From contig CALKWH010000277.1 in assembly GCA_938004375.1 (NCBI GenBank), positions 1 to 24,678 of the forward strand: a stretch of DNA of 24,678 nucleotides, read 5' to 3'. The notes under the pieces were generated by a model. That model searched no databases, was not told the DNA's origin, and was given only the letters and a program-made list of their open reading frames with translations. Source of the DNA: an uncultured Pseudomonadota bacterium (GTDB lineage Bacteria; Myxococcota_A; Polyangia; HGW-17). Position 1 is the first letter of the stretch. Each line of letters starts with the position of its first letter. Made by a program: the position numbers and the translations under genes. Below, piece after piece: positions 17,878-24,632 of the stretch.

Positions 17878-19635
17878 TCAATCGCACAGCGCGACGAGGG
17901 AGCGGATGGCGGCGAGCTCGGGGTCACCGGTGGCCGCGTACAAGCCGTCGAGCTCGGCGAGGAGCAGGGCATGCTGCGTGACTCGATCGGTCACGTGGAA
18001 GATCTCGTCCCCGGCCAGGAACCGGGCGTAGTGCACCAGCGCGTCGGCCTTGTCCACGTGCTCCGTGGTGGTGCCGGCCAGCTCGTCCAGGCTCGCCTCC
18101 AGCTCGGCGAAGCGCGCCTCCCGGGTGACGGGGTCGGACCAGGTCACCCGCAGGTGCAGCCGGGTGAGGGCCTCGTCGGCCTCGCCGGAACAGTCCACGA
18201 GCTCGGTGTGGTACAGCATGGCGTCGTTGGGCGCCAGGTGCTGAGGACGCACGGCGCCCGGGTTCGTGGAGATCTGTTCGCCGTGGTACTGCGACACGAG
18301 GAACCATGGGGGCAGCGTCAACTCGAGGCGCACGCCCAGGGCGGCCACGTCCACGTTCGAGAGGAAACGCTCCTCGGAGAAGGCCTCATAGGCCGTCGTG
18401 GCGTCATTGACGTACAGATAGGCCCCGCGCCCGGCGTCGGTCACGGCGTCCATGAGCAGGTGATTGTAGGCGTTGCCCGTGCCCACGCCGATCAGGAAGA
18501 TGCCGTCGCCCTCCTCGCGGGAGGCGGCCTCGGCGATCATCTGCACGTCGGTGACGCCTGCGTTGGCGCCGCCATCGGAGATCAGGATCACGCGGTTGAG
18601 TCGATCCGATGAGAAATGCAGCTCGGCCTCGTCGTAGGCGGCGACCAGCCCGGCGTGAAGATCGGTGGCGCCCACGCAGCGCAGGGCGTCGACCATCTGC
18701 AACAGGATGGGGTCGTCCGGACCCGTGACCTGGTGGCCCGAGAGCAGCACGGCCGAGGAGGTGCTCCAGGTGACCACGGAGACCAGGTCCCCGGGACGCA
18801 GGCGAGCAGCGATGGCGCGCACCGTGTGTTTGAGGTTGTCCAGGGGATTGCCGCTCATGGAGCCGCTGGTGTCCAGGCTGAACACGAGGTGGGCCGGCCG
18901 GCGCGCGGCGAGCGCCCTCGCCTCGGACACGACGCCCACGAGCAGGCGGTACTGGTTCCCCGGTCCGCGCCGCAACTGGGGCTCCAGGCGCAGCTGGCCG
19001 GGCGCCGCCGGCTCGAACCCGAAGGTGTAGTGGTTGAGGAACTCGTACGCCCGCGCGTCCTGGTAGACGAGCGCGCCGCAGTACCCGTGCTCGATGTACT
19101 CCCGGGCGAGCATGGGCTGCCCCTGGGAGGCCGAGTCGTCCGCGCTCAGGAACAGTGTGGTCGGGGCGCCCGTCGCGTCCTGACACAGGCCCTCGAGCCA
19201 ACCCTCGGGGGCCTCGGTGTTCCCGTTGTTGGTGTTGTTGGTGTTGTTGGTGTTGTTTGTGTTGTTCAGATTGTTGGAGTTGTTGGTGTTGTTCAGATTA
19301 TTCAGATTATTCAGATTATTCAGATTATTCAGATTATTCAGATTATTCAGATTATTCAGATTGTTCTCGTTGTTCTGATTGTTCTCGTTGTTCTGATTGT
19401 TCTCGTTGTTCTGATTGTTCTCGTTGTTCTCGTTGTTCCAGTCGTTCCAGTTGTTGACGCCACCGTCGTTGTCGTTGTTCCAGCCGTTCCAACCGTTATA
19501 GTTGTTATAATTATTTACGTTTCCCGTGTTATTGACGTTGTTCCAGGAGTCGCCGTCACCGTCGGGATCGTCCCCGCAGGCGATGAAGGCGAGTCCGGAA
19601 AAAAGCAAGCATATGACGAAGAAATAGGTGCGCAT
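17878..19635 (-). CDS. YfbK-like VWA-domain lipoprotein with long poly-Asn tether (copy 2)
   Basis: A 585-residue paralog of the neighbouring downstream gene. Signal with AFIAC lipobox (Cys20) and GDD after it; an Asn-rich tether at about 32-139, roughly twice as long as in copy 1 and with several Trp and Tyr near its start. The YfbK-like N-terminal segment (YEFLNHYTFGFEP) is followed by a VWA domain with an intact metal site: DTSGSM (Asp255, Ser257, Ser259), Thr324 and Asp354 in ISDGGAN. The C-terminal YfbK-like part includes ERFLSNVDVAALGVRLELTL. Copies 1 and 2 probably arose by tandem duplication; they are 99 nt apart and each has its own conserved upstream element, so they may be transcribed separately. 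The gene is divergent from the FHA activator. Confidence 0.93.
   Translation of the reverse strand: MRTYFFVICLLFSGLAFIACGDDPDGDGDSWNNVNNTGNVNNYNNYNGWNGWNNDNDGGVNNWNDWNNENNENNQNNENNQNNENNQNNENNLNNLNNLNNLNNLNNLNNLNNLNNTNNSNNLNNTNNTNNTNNTNNGNTEAPEGWLEGLCQDATGAPTTLFLSADDSASQGQPMLAREYIEHGYCGALVYQDARAYEFLNHYTFGFEPAAPGQLRLEPQLRRGPGNQYRLLVGVVSEARALAARRPAHLVFSLDTSGSMSGNPLDNLKHTVRAIAARLRPGDLVSVVTWSTSSAVLLSGHQVTGPDDPILLQMVDALRCVGATDLHAGLVAAYDEAELHFSSDRLNRVILISDGGANAGVTDVQMIAEAASREEGDGIFLIGVGTGNAYNHLLMDAVTDAGRGAYLYVNDATTAYEAFSEERFLSNVDVAALGVRLELTLPPWFLVSQYHGEQISTNPGAVRPQHLAPNDAMLYHTELVDCSGEADEALTRLHLRVTWSDPVTREARFAELEASLDELAGTTTEHVDKADALVHYARFLAGDEIFHVTDRVTQHALLLAELDGLYAATGDPELAAIRSLVALCD
19294..19365 (-). 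repeat. 9-bp tandem repeat (CAGATTATT) inside the tether
   Basis: Seven perfect copies of CAGATTATT (plus-strand reading, 19294-19356) plus one copy with a single change (CAGATTGTT, 19357-19365). On the coding strand each encodes Asn-Asn-Leu. Copy-number change would alter tether length in frame. Confidence 0.95.
19366..19437 (-). repeat. 18-bp tandem repeat inside the tether
   Basis: Three perfect copies of an 18-bp unit (CTCGTTGTT then CTGATTGTT, 19366-19419), followed by two CTCGTTGTT half-units. It encodes alternating NNE and NNQ triplets on the minus strand and directly adjoins the 9-bp array. Confidence 0.93.
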
Positions 19636-19669
19636 GGTCTTTCTCTCCGAGCTACGGGTGAATGGCGAT

Positions 19670-19694
19670 CTCGAAACAGGCTAGCGCACTTTCC
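19670..19694 (-). promoter_or_regulatory. Conserved 25-bp upstream element (VWA copy 2)
   Basis: Counterpart of 17816-17840, containing AACAGGCTAGCGCA and ending 34 nt before the copy 2 start codon. It lies in the 166-bp divergent region shared with the FHA/sigma-54 activator gene, which is a possible regulator. Confidence 0.6.
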
Positions 19695-19801
19695 TCAAGG
19701 GGCAAGCGCCGATCACGCCGAGCCCCGGGGAGATGAAAAAATCGCGGCCGGGTGTGCAACCGCCGCCGCCGGTGGGCGATAATGACCGCCAGGAGGTGCA
19801 C

Positions 19802-21052
19802 ATGCCCGCGAACGAGACCGAGAAGACCGCCCCCCTGCCCCGGGAACCCGTCCGGCGCTCCGACCGGGACCTGTGCCTGTGGGATCCCCTGACGGACACG
19901 TACTTTCCCCTGGACCGCCGCCTGCGGGTGCTGGGCAAGGACCCGGCCTGCGACGGGCGGCTCCGGCACGGCACGGTGTCGCGGCGTCACGCCCGGGTCG
20001 AGTGGACCCCCGAAGGCCCGACCCTCGTGGACCTGGGGTCGTCCAACGGCCTATGGCAGGACGGGCGGCGCGTCGACCGGGCGCGTCTGGCGGCTCACCG
20101 CGCCGTGCGGCTGGGCGCGACCCACCTGGTCGTCGTGCCCGCGCCCGCCACCGGGGCCGTCCTCGCGCGCCACGGGGATCGATTCCACACCCGCAGCGCC
20201 GACCTGTGCGCCCTGTTGCAGCTGGCCGAGAAGGTGGCCCCGCTCACCGGGCCGGTGCTCATCGCCGGCGAGACCGGCACCGGCAAGGAGTGGCTCGCCC
20301 GCTTCCTGCACGAGGCCGGGCGGCCGGGCGGCCCCCTGGTCCCGGTGAACTGCGGGGCCATCGCCGCGGAGTTGATCGGGAGCGAACTGTTCGGCCACGC
20401 GCGCGGCGCCTTCACGGGGGCCGACGGACCGCGGCAGGGGCTGGTCCCCCGGGCGGCGGGGGGGACGCTCTTCCTCGACGAGATCGCCGAACTGCGCCCG
20501 GATCACCAGGCGGCCCTGCTGCGCTTTTTAGAGAACCACACCTTCCGCCCCGTGGGCTCGGACCGGGAGCAGATCTCCGACGCCCGGATCCTGGCGGCCA
20601 GCCACGCGGACCTCGAGGCCCGGGTGGCCCGGGGGACCTTCCGCGAGGACCTGCTCTACCGACTCCTCGACGTGCGCCTGGCGCTGCCCCCCCTGCGCGA
20701 ACGCCTGATCGATCTCCCACTGCTGCTCGAGGTCTTCGACGCGCCGCCCGTGCCGGAGCCGGCGTGGGCGCGCCTGGTCGAGCATCCCTGGCCGGGAAAC
20801 CTGCGCGAGCTGCGCCTGGTCGCGACGAGGGCCAGGCTCCAGGGCTGGGCCGCCGCCCTGGAGGCGCTGCGTCCGCCTCCCGCGCCGGCCCTGCCCGAGG
20901 CTGTCTCGGGACCGGACCAGTTGCGCGCGCTCGAACGCGGGATGGTCCACGACGCGCTGGCCCGCTGCGGGCACAACACCAGCGCCGCCGCCCGCGCCCT
21001 GGGGCTCCCCCGCTCGACCCTGGTCAACCGGATGCGCTCCCTGGGGATTTGA
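19802..21052 (+). CDS. FHA-domain sigma-54-dependent transcriptional activator
   Basis: A 416-residue enhancer-binding protein that would bind DNA upstream of sigma-54 promoters and use ATP to open them. Residues about 28-112 form an FHA domain (phosphothreonine reader) with VLGKDP, SRRHA and LGSSNGLWQDG. The AAA+ domain has Walker A GETGTGKE (156-163), the sigma-54 contact loop GAFTGA (202-207), Walker B GTLFLDE (221-227), FREDLLYRL and HPWPGNLREL. The C-terminal Fis-type helix-turn-helix spans about 385-412 (HNTSAAARALGLPRSTLVNR). The start at 19802 has AGGAGG 5 nt upstream; an in-frame ATG at 19733 has no properly spaced site. The FHA domain implies control by Ser/Thr phosphorylation, yet no kinase is in the window. 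It is divergent from VWA copy 2. Confidence 0.96.
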   Translation: MPANETEKTAPLPREPVRRSDRDLCLWDPLTDTYFPLDRRLRVLGKDPACDGRLRHGTVSRRHARVEWTPEGPTLVDLGSSNGLWQDGRRVDRARLAAHRAVRLGATHLVVVPAPATGAVLARHGDRFHTRSADLCALLQLAEKVAPLTGPVLIAGETGTGKEWLARFLHEAGRPGGPLVPVNCGAIAAELIGSELFGHARGAFTGADGPRQGLVPRAAGGTLFLDEIAELRPDHQAALLRFLENHTFRPVGSDREQISDARILAASHADLEARVARGTFREDLLYRLLDVRLALPPLRERLIDLPLLLEVFDAPPVPEPAWARLVEHPWPGNLRELRLVATRARLQGWAAALEALRPPPAPALPEAVSGPDQLRALERGMVHDALARCGHNTSAAARALGLPRSTLVNRMRSLGI

Positions 21053-21068
21053 CGACGGTGAGTCCCAG

Positions 21069-21104
21069 ATCGAAATCGAAATCGAAATCGAAATCGAAAT
21101 CGAT
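21069..21104. repeat. Perfect hexamer repeat (ATCGAA)5-6
   Basis: Five perfect ATCGAA units followed by ATCGAT, in the 59-bp gap between the convergent FHA activator and PLD genes. The same hexamer in degenerate form occurs at 12417-12470. No gene function is apparent. Confidence 0.95.
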
Positions 21105-21111
21105 CGGCTCG

Positions 21112-23283
21112 TCAGAACAGATCCGGACCCACGTCCTCGACGAGGCACTCGACGGGATCCCGGAAGGACAACGAATACACGAAGCCCTGCGGGGTGAAGC
21201 CGGCGGGCAGGAGGGCGCCGTCAAGGGAGAGGTCGAAACCCTCGGCCTCCCAGGCGGCCCAGGCGGCATCGTTGTCGGCGGCGGCCGTGGCCAGGAGCTG
21301 AACCCAGTCGGTCGCGAGGGCGCCGGTGGCGTAGCCCAGCAGGTTGTCCACGATGCGGGTCCGCTGCTCGCGCACCCAGACCGGGTCGTACACGGCCACG
21401 TTCAGTTCTCCCTCGTAGATCACGCCCCGGTTGTTCTTGTTGCACGAGCCCACGCTCATGAAGCGGTCGTCCACGATGAGCATTTTGGAGTGCACGTCGA
21501 TGTCGGTGAAGCGGCTCTCGGTCTCGTCCCAGCCCCAGGTGACGACGGTGTCGAAGGAGCGCAACTGAAACAGGAAGAAGCGCCCGGGGAACTGCTCGCG
21601 CAGCTCGCGGACGGTCTCGTAGGACCAGTAGCAGCCGCCGTCGGTCCACTCGTCGATGGGCTTGGTGATCACCACGAGGCGCAGGTTCGGACGGGCGGCC
21701 ATGCGGGCGGCGATCTCCCCGGTGAGATACGGGATGCGGAAGTACTGGTCCTCGATGAAGATGACGTCCTCGGCGTTGCGCACGGCGTTCCACCAGGTCT
21801 CGAGGATGGCGGCCTCGTGAAAGGGCTCGGGCATCGTCGCCGTGATCTGGACCAGGGAATCACCGGCCTCGGGCAGGGGCGCCGTGTCGATGGCGAAGGG
21901 GGAGGCGTTGTCGGAGAACTCTGCGCCGGCCTGCAGCAGGTGGTCCCAGCGGCGGCGAAAGACATCGGCGGTATCCCGGGCGGCGGATCCTTCGATGCGC
22001 AGGACGTAGTCCTTGCGGGGTCCCTGGGTGGGCTCCTCCTCCTTGCGCTGCACCGCCAGCCGGTCCGCGGAGGTGGACTCGAAGGTCATGCGGCGCGGAT
22101 CGTACACGGCGTGCTCACTGGTGTCCCAGTCGGTGGCCTTCACGTTCATGCCGCCCACGAAGGTGAGGGCCTGGTCCATCACGCTGAACTTCTGGTGCCA
22201 CGAGGCGGCCTGGAAGGCCACGCCCACGGGGCTGTCCGAGAAGTCGACGTCGTGGCCGGGCACCCCCGAGGCGATCCACTGCTCCTGCCCGAACAGGTTC
22301 TGCTGCATCGGGAACGCGTCCGCGAAGCGCGCGCGGAAGTCGAACGGCGCGACCTCGAAGCGGAACTGGTCGCTGGTGGGGTTCCCCTGCCCCATGAACT
22401 CGAAGCCGTCCCCGGGCGCCTCGGCGTAGGCCAGGATGGTGTCGTCCCGGGTGATCCAGTCGAAGACGTCGTGAGTGCCCCAGAACTCGCCCACCAGCAC
22501 GCGGACCAGCGCGGGGGAGCGCTCGAGCACGCCCACCACCGTGTTGTCCCAGCGCGCGGCCTCCGACAGGGTCAGGTGTTCGGGCAGCTCGCGGCTGAGC
22601 TCGAAGTCGCTCTCCCACCACCACGAGGCCATCAGGATTTGGTCCCGGGCGTGCTCGAGGCCCTTTCGCACCGCGGCCCAGGCGTCCTCGCCGTCCATGA
22701 GCAGGGTGACGGCGTTGCCCCGGCGCATCGGGCGCCCGGAGGACGAGAACCAGCGGTGGGGCAGACCCAGGACGACCGAGGAGATCGTGGCCCCGTCGGG
22801 CGCGGTGCTGCGGTTCAGGTGTCGCAGGAAGCCGAACGCCTCGAGGCCGGTGGGGTCGAACCCGGCGACCAGGCCGCCGGCGTCGACGGTGAAGAGGGCG
22901 CAGAGCTCGTGGAACTGGTCGGCGGTCAGGCACAGGGTGTACTCCCCCGCCGCTCGCAGCGTGAGCTCGGTCCCGGACTCCACCGTCGGCGTCCACTGGG
23001 CGCCCCCGGGGCCGGTCACCGCCAGCGTGGTCCCGGCGGCCGGCAGCGGCTGCCCCCAGATGTCCAGCGGCCAGAGCTGGAGCCGGGCCAGGGCGGGCCC
23101 GGTATCGCCGTCGGCGTCGTCTCCCGCGTCGTTACTGACGTTGTTGACGTTGTTCGCGTTGTTGACATTGTTGATATTATTAATGTTATTGACGTTGTTG
23201 GTCTGGTTGTTGCCGGCCGCGGGATCGTCGCAGGCGACGACGGCGGACAGCAGCCAGAACAGGGGCACGAGGAAACGGCGCAT
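21112..23283 (-). CDS. Phospholipase D-like lipoprotein with poly-Asn tether
   Basis: A 723-residue predicted lipoprotein: signal with SAVVAC lipobox (Cys18) followed by Asp-Asp, then an Asn-rich tether (about 25-51) and an Asp-rich stretch. A beta-rich region (about 60-150) precedes a two-lobed PLD-superfamily enzyme. Both HKD motifs are intact: HQKFSVMD (His363, Lys365, Asp370) followed by GGMN, and HSKMLIVD (His598, Lys600, Asp605) followed by GSCNKNNRG. It should hydrolyse or transfer a phosphodiester, most likely phospholipid; substrate not determinable. Asp at +2 would favour inner-membrane retention by the E. coli rule, which may not apply here. The start at 23283 has AGGAG (23291-23295) 7 nt upstream; the open frame continues upstream only as antisense of other genes. 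Confidence 0.93.
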   Translation of the reverse strand: MRRFLVPLFWLLSAVVACDDPAAGNNQTNNVNNINNINNVNNANNVNNVSNDAGDDADGDTGPALARLQLWPLDIWGQPLPAAGTTLAVTGPGGAQWTPTVESGTELTLRAAGEYTLCLTADQFHELCALFTVDAGGLVAGFDPTGLEAFGFLRHLNRSTAPDGATISSVVLGLPHRWFSSSGRPMRRGNAVTLLMDGEDAWAAVRKGLEHARDQILMASWWWESDFELSRELPEHLTLSEAARWDNTVVGVLERSPALVRVLVGEFWGTHDVFDWITRDDTILAYAEAPGDGFEFMGQGNPTSDQFRFEVAPFDFRARFADAFPMQQNLFGQEQWIASGVPGHDVDFSDSPVGVAFQAASWHQKFSVMDQALTFVGGMNVKATDWDTSEHAVYDPRRMTFESTSADRLAVQRKEEEPTQGPRKDYVLRIEGSAARDTADVFRRRWDHLLQAGAEFSDNASPFAIDTAPLPEAGDSLVQITATMPEPFHEAAILETWWNAVRNAEDVIFIEDQYFRIPYLTGEIAARMAARPNLRLVVITKPIDEWTDGGCYWSYETVRELREQFPGRFFLFQLRSFDTVVTWGWDETESRFTDIDVHSKMLIVDDRFMSVGSCNKNNRGVIYEGELNVAVYDPVWVREQRTRIVDNLLGYATGALATDWVQLLATAAADNDAAWAAWEAEGFDLSLDGALLPAGFTPQGFVYSLSFRDPVECLVEDVGPDLF
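23131..23211 (-). repeat. Asn-rich (NNx)n tether region in the PLD lipoprotein
   Basis: 27 codons of NNQ/NNV/NNI/NNA triplets directly after the lipobox. It has the same tripeptide logic as the two VWA lipoproteins but is shorter. Confidence 0.9.
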
Positions 23284-23317
23284 GGGAGGACTCCTGTCGG
23301 GTGGACGACAAAGAGCC

Positions 23318-23346
23318 AGCCTACCCCAACCGGCAACCGGCTTCAA
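23318..23346 (-). promoter_or_regulatory. Candidate promoter of the PLD lipoprotein
   Basis: Minus strand: TTGAAG (23346-23341), 17-nt spacer, TAGGCT (23323-23318); leader about 28 nt. Both hexamers are moderate matches. The 216-bp divergent region also holds TTGATA (23410-23415) facing lspA, without a convincing -10. Confidence 0.4.
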
Positions 23347-23499
23347 GGCGCGGATGAAATGCCGGAGCGTGCGGTGGCCGAAGCGGCCTCGGTGTCTCCC
23401 TCGTGGACCTTGATATTCGATTCTGGAATGATACGCAGAATCTGTGTCGGGACGGAATACTTGCCCGCGCCGGTTGGTTGACTGCGGCGAGGTGCCCCG

Positions 23500-23979
23500 A
23501 TGAAACAACTCGTCCTGTTGCTGATCCCGCTGGCGCTGCTCGTGGGCTGCGATCACACCACCAAGCACGCCGCCAAGTCCAGCCTCGAAGGCCAGCCGCC
23601 AGTGGCGGTCATCGGCGGCGTGCTCGACCTGACCTACACCGAGAACCGCGACGTGGGTTTCGCGCTGCTTCGCTTCGTGCCCGAGGCGGTGCGCCCGCCG
23701 GTCATCTACACGCTCAACGCGCTGGCGCTGCTGCTGCTGGGCCTCCTCACCTGGCGCCACCGCGCGAGTCCCTGGATCCGAGCCGGGTTCGTGCTGGCCG
23801 TAGCCGGGGCCCTGGGAAACAACACCGACCGTCTGGCGCGCGGCTACGTCGTCGACTTCCTCGCCCTGCCGTACTGGCCCGTGTTCAACCTCGCCGACAT
23901 CTACATTGTGGCGGCCTTCGCATGCCTGACCATCGGCCTGTGGCGCCTCGAGCACGCCCGACGACCTGCCGTCACCTGA
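23500..23979 (+). CDS. lspA: Lipoprotein signal peptidase (signal peptidase II)
   Basis: Cleaves the signal peptide of diacylglyceryl-modified prolipoproteins in the inner membrane, and so would process the many lipoproteins encoded nearby. The 159 residues fit the family: DHTTK near 18-22 (family DQxTK), TENRDVGF near 47-54, GALGNNTDR with Asp110, and VFNLADIYI with Asp133, the catalytic aspartate pair. Four hydrophobic segments are visible (about 3-17, 66-85, 94-107, 129-148). Two oddities: the first segment ends in LLVGC, resembling a lipobox, and the usual Asn-x-Gly-x-Ala-Phe motif reads Asn-Arg-Asp-Val-Gly-Phe. The start has GAGGTG (23489-23494) 5 nt upstream. It may be an accessory LspA paralog, as myxobacteria often carry several. 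Confidence 0.9.
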   Translation: MKQLVLLLIPLALLVGCDHTTKHAAKSSLEGQPPVAVIGGVLDLTYTENRDVGFALLRFVPEAVRPPVIYTLNALALLLLGLLTWRHRASPWIRAGFVLAVAGALGNNTDRLARGYVVDFLALPYWPVFNLADIYIVAAFACLTIGLWRLEHARRPAVT

Positions 23980-24142
23980 TCCGCCCCGCGCCTTGCAGGT
24001 CCGACACCCTTTAACATTACTCTTGGCCCTATGTTGCCGGCGGTGCCTTGACAGGCGGTGCGGCGGGTGCTTGTCCTCGCGGGGCATATCCCGTATGCTC
24101 GCCGGGCGCGTCCGGCGCGGGCGCGCGGAAGGAAAGCCATCG

Positions 24143-24568
24143 ATGATGTGGTCTGTCACCCCTGAAATCGAGCTCGACGAGGCGCTGCTCGAGGAGACGT
24201 TCGTGCGCAGCCCGGGCCCCGGTGGCCAGAACGTGAACAAGGTCTCCACCGGCGTGCTGCTGCGCTTCGATCTGGCCAACTGCGCCACGCTGCCGCCGGC
24301 GGTGCGGGCCAGGCTCGTGGCGCTGGCGAAGAATCGCATCAACGCCGAGGGGATCCTGATCATCGAGGCGCATGAGCACCGCACCCAGGAGCGCAACCGC
24401 GCCGCCGCGCGGGAGAAGCTCGCCGACCTGATCCGGCGGGCCGCCGAACCGCCCCCGCCGCCGAGGCGGCCCACGAAGCCCACGAAGGCGTCGCGCGTGC
24501 GGCGCCTCGAGGGCAAGAAGCAGCGCGGCGACGTCAAGCGCGGCCGCGGGCGCCCGCAGGACGAGTGA
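24143..24568 (+). CDS. arfB: Peptide-release / ribosome rescue factor ArfB (YaeJ)
   Basis: Hydrolyses peptidyl-tRNA on ribosomes stalled at mRNA ends, using a GGQ motif like class I release factors. The 141-residue protein matches ArfB length: the catalytic domain has RSPGPGGQNVNKVSTGVLLR, then LVALAKNRINAEGILIIEA and EHRTQERNRAAAREKL. The basic C-terminal tail (RRPTKPTKASRVRRLEGKK and KRGRGRP) is the part that enters the empty mRNA channel. The start at 24143 (or the adjacent ATG at 24146) fits, with AAGGA about 9 nt upstream; the upstream in-frame extension is unlike the family. The 163-nt gap after lspA suggests a separate promoter. Confidence 0.95.
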   Translation: MMWSVTPEIELDEALLEETFVRSPGPGGQNVNKVSTGVLLRFDLANCATLPPAVRARLVALAKNRINAEGILIIEAHEHRTQERNRAAAREKLADLIRRAAEPPPPPRRPTKPTKASRVRRLEGKKQRGDVKRGRGRPQDE

Positions 24569-24574
24569 CGCTAG

Positions 24575-24607
24575 CCCCCTGTAGACCGCTCCGCGGGCTA
24601 CGGGGGG
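24575..24607. terminator. Strong hairpin after arfB
   Basis: CCCCCTGTAG (24575-24584) pairs fully with CTACGGGGGG (24598-24607), including one G-T pair, and the interior adds CCGC-TCC-GCGG (24586-24596). It starts 6 nt after the arfB stop. No T-run follows, so it could be a non-canonical terminator or mRNA end protector. Confidence 0.55.
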
Positions 24608-24632
24608 ATCATCGATTCGCGCCGCACTCGTG

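Larger units (their letters stand above)
19219..19542 (-). repeat. Asn-rich (NNx)n tether region in VWA copy 2
   Basis: About 108 codons of Asn-dominated triplets. The order from the signal peptide is: a mixed N/G/W/Y/D part, NNE-NNQ alternation, eight NNL units, then NNT units. It contains the tandem DNA repeats listed separately. Confidence 0.9.

Noticed and set aside
19294..19437. Regular repeats resembling a CRISPR array
   Set aside because: Units are 9-18 bp with no spacers and lie in frame inside a protein-coding tether.
19636..19801. Sigma-54 promoter for the VWA genes, given the adjacent activator
   Set aside because: No GG-N10-GC arrangement with TGGCAC/TTGCA-like boxes was found in the upstream regions of either VWA gene.
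21066..21269. Small minus-strand open frame with an Asp-Phe repeat
   Set aside because: The peptide repeat is just the translated hexamer repeat plus antisense-frame PLD sequence; no start signal.
19873..23481. 1202-codon plus-strand open frame
   Set aside because: Out of frame through the FHA activator, across the hexamer repeat and antisense to the PLD gene; both real genes have intact catalytic motifs.
23284..24537. Long N-terminal extension of the PLD open frame
   Set aside because: It runs antisense through arfB and lspA; the true start at 23283 has a ribosome binding site and a lipoprotein signal.
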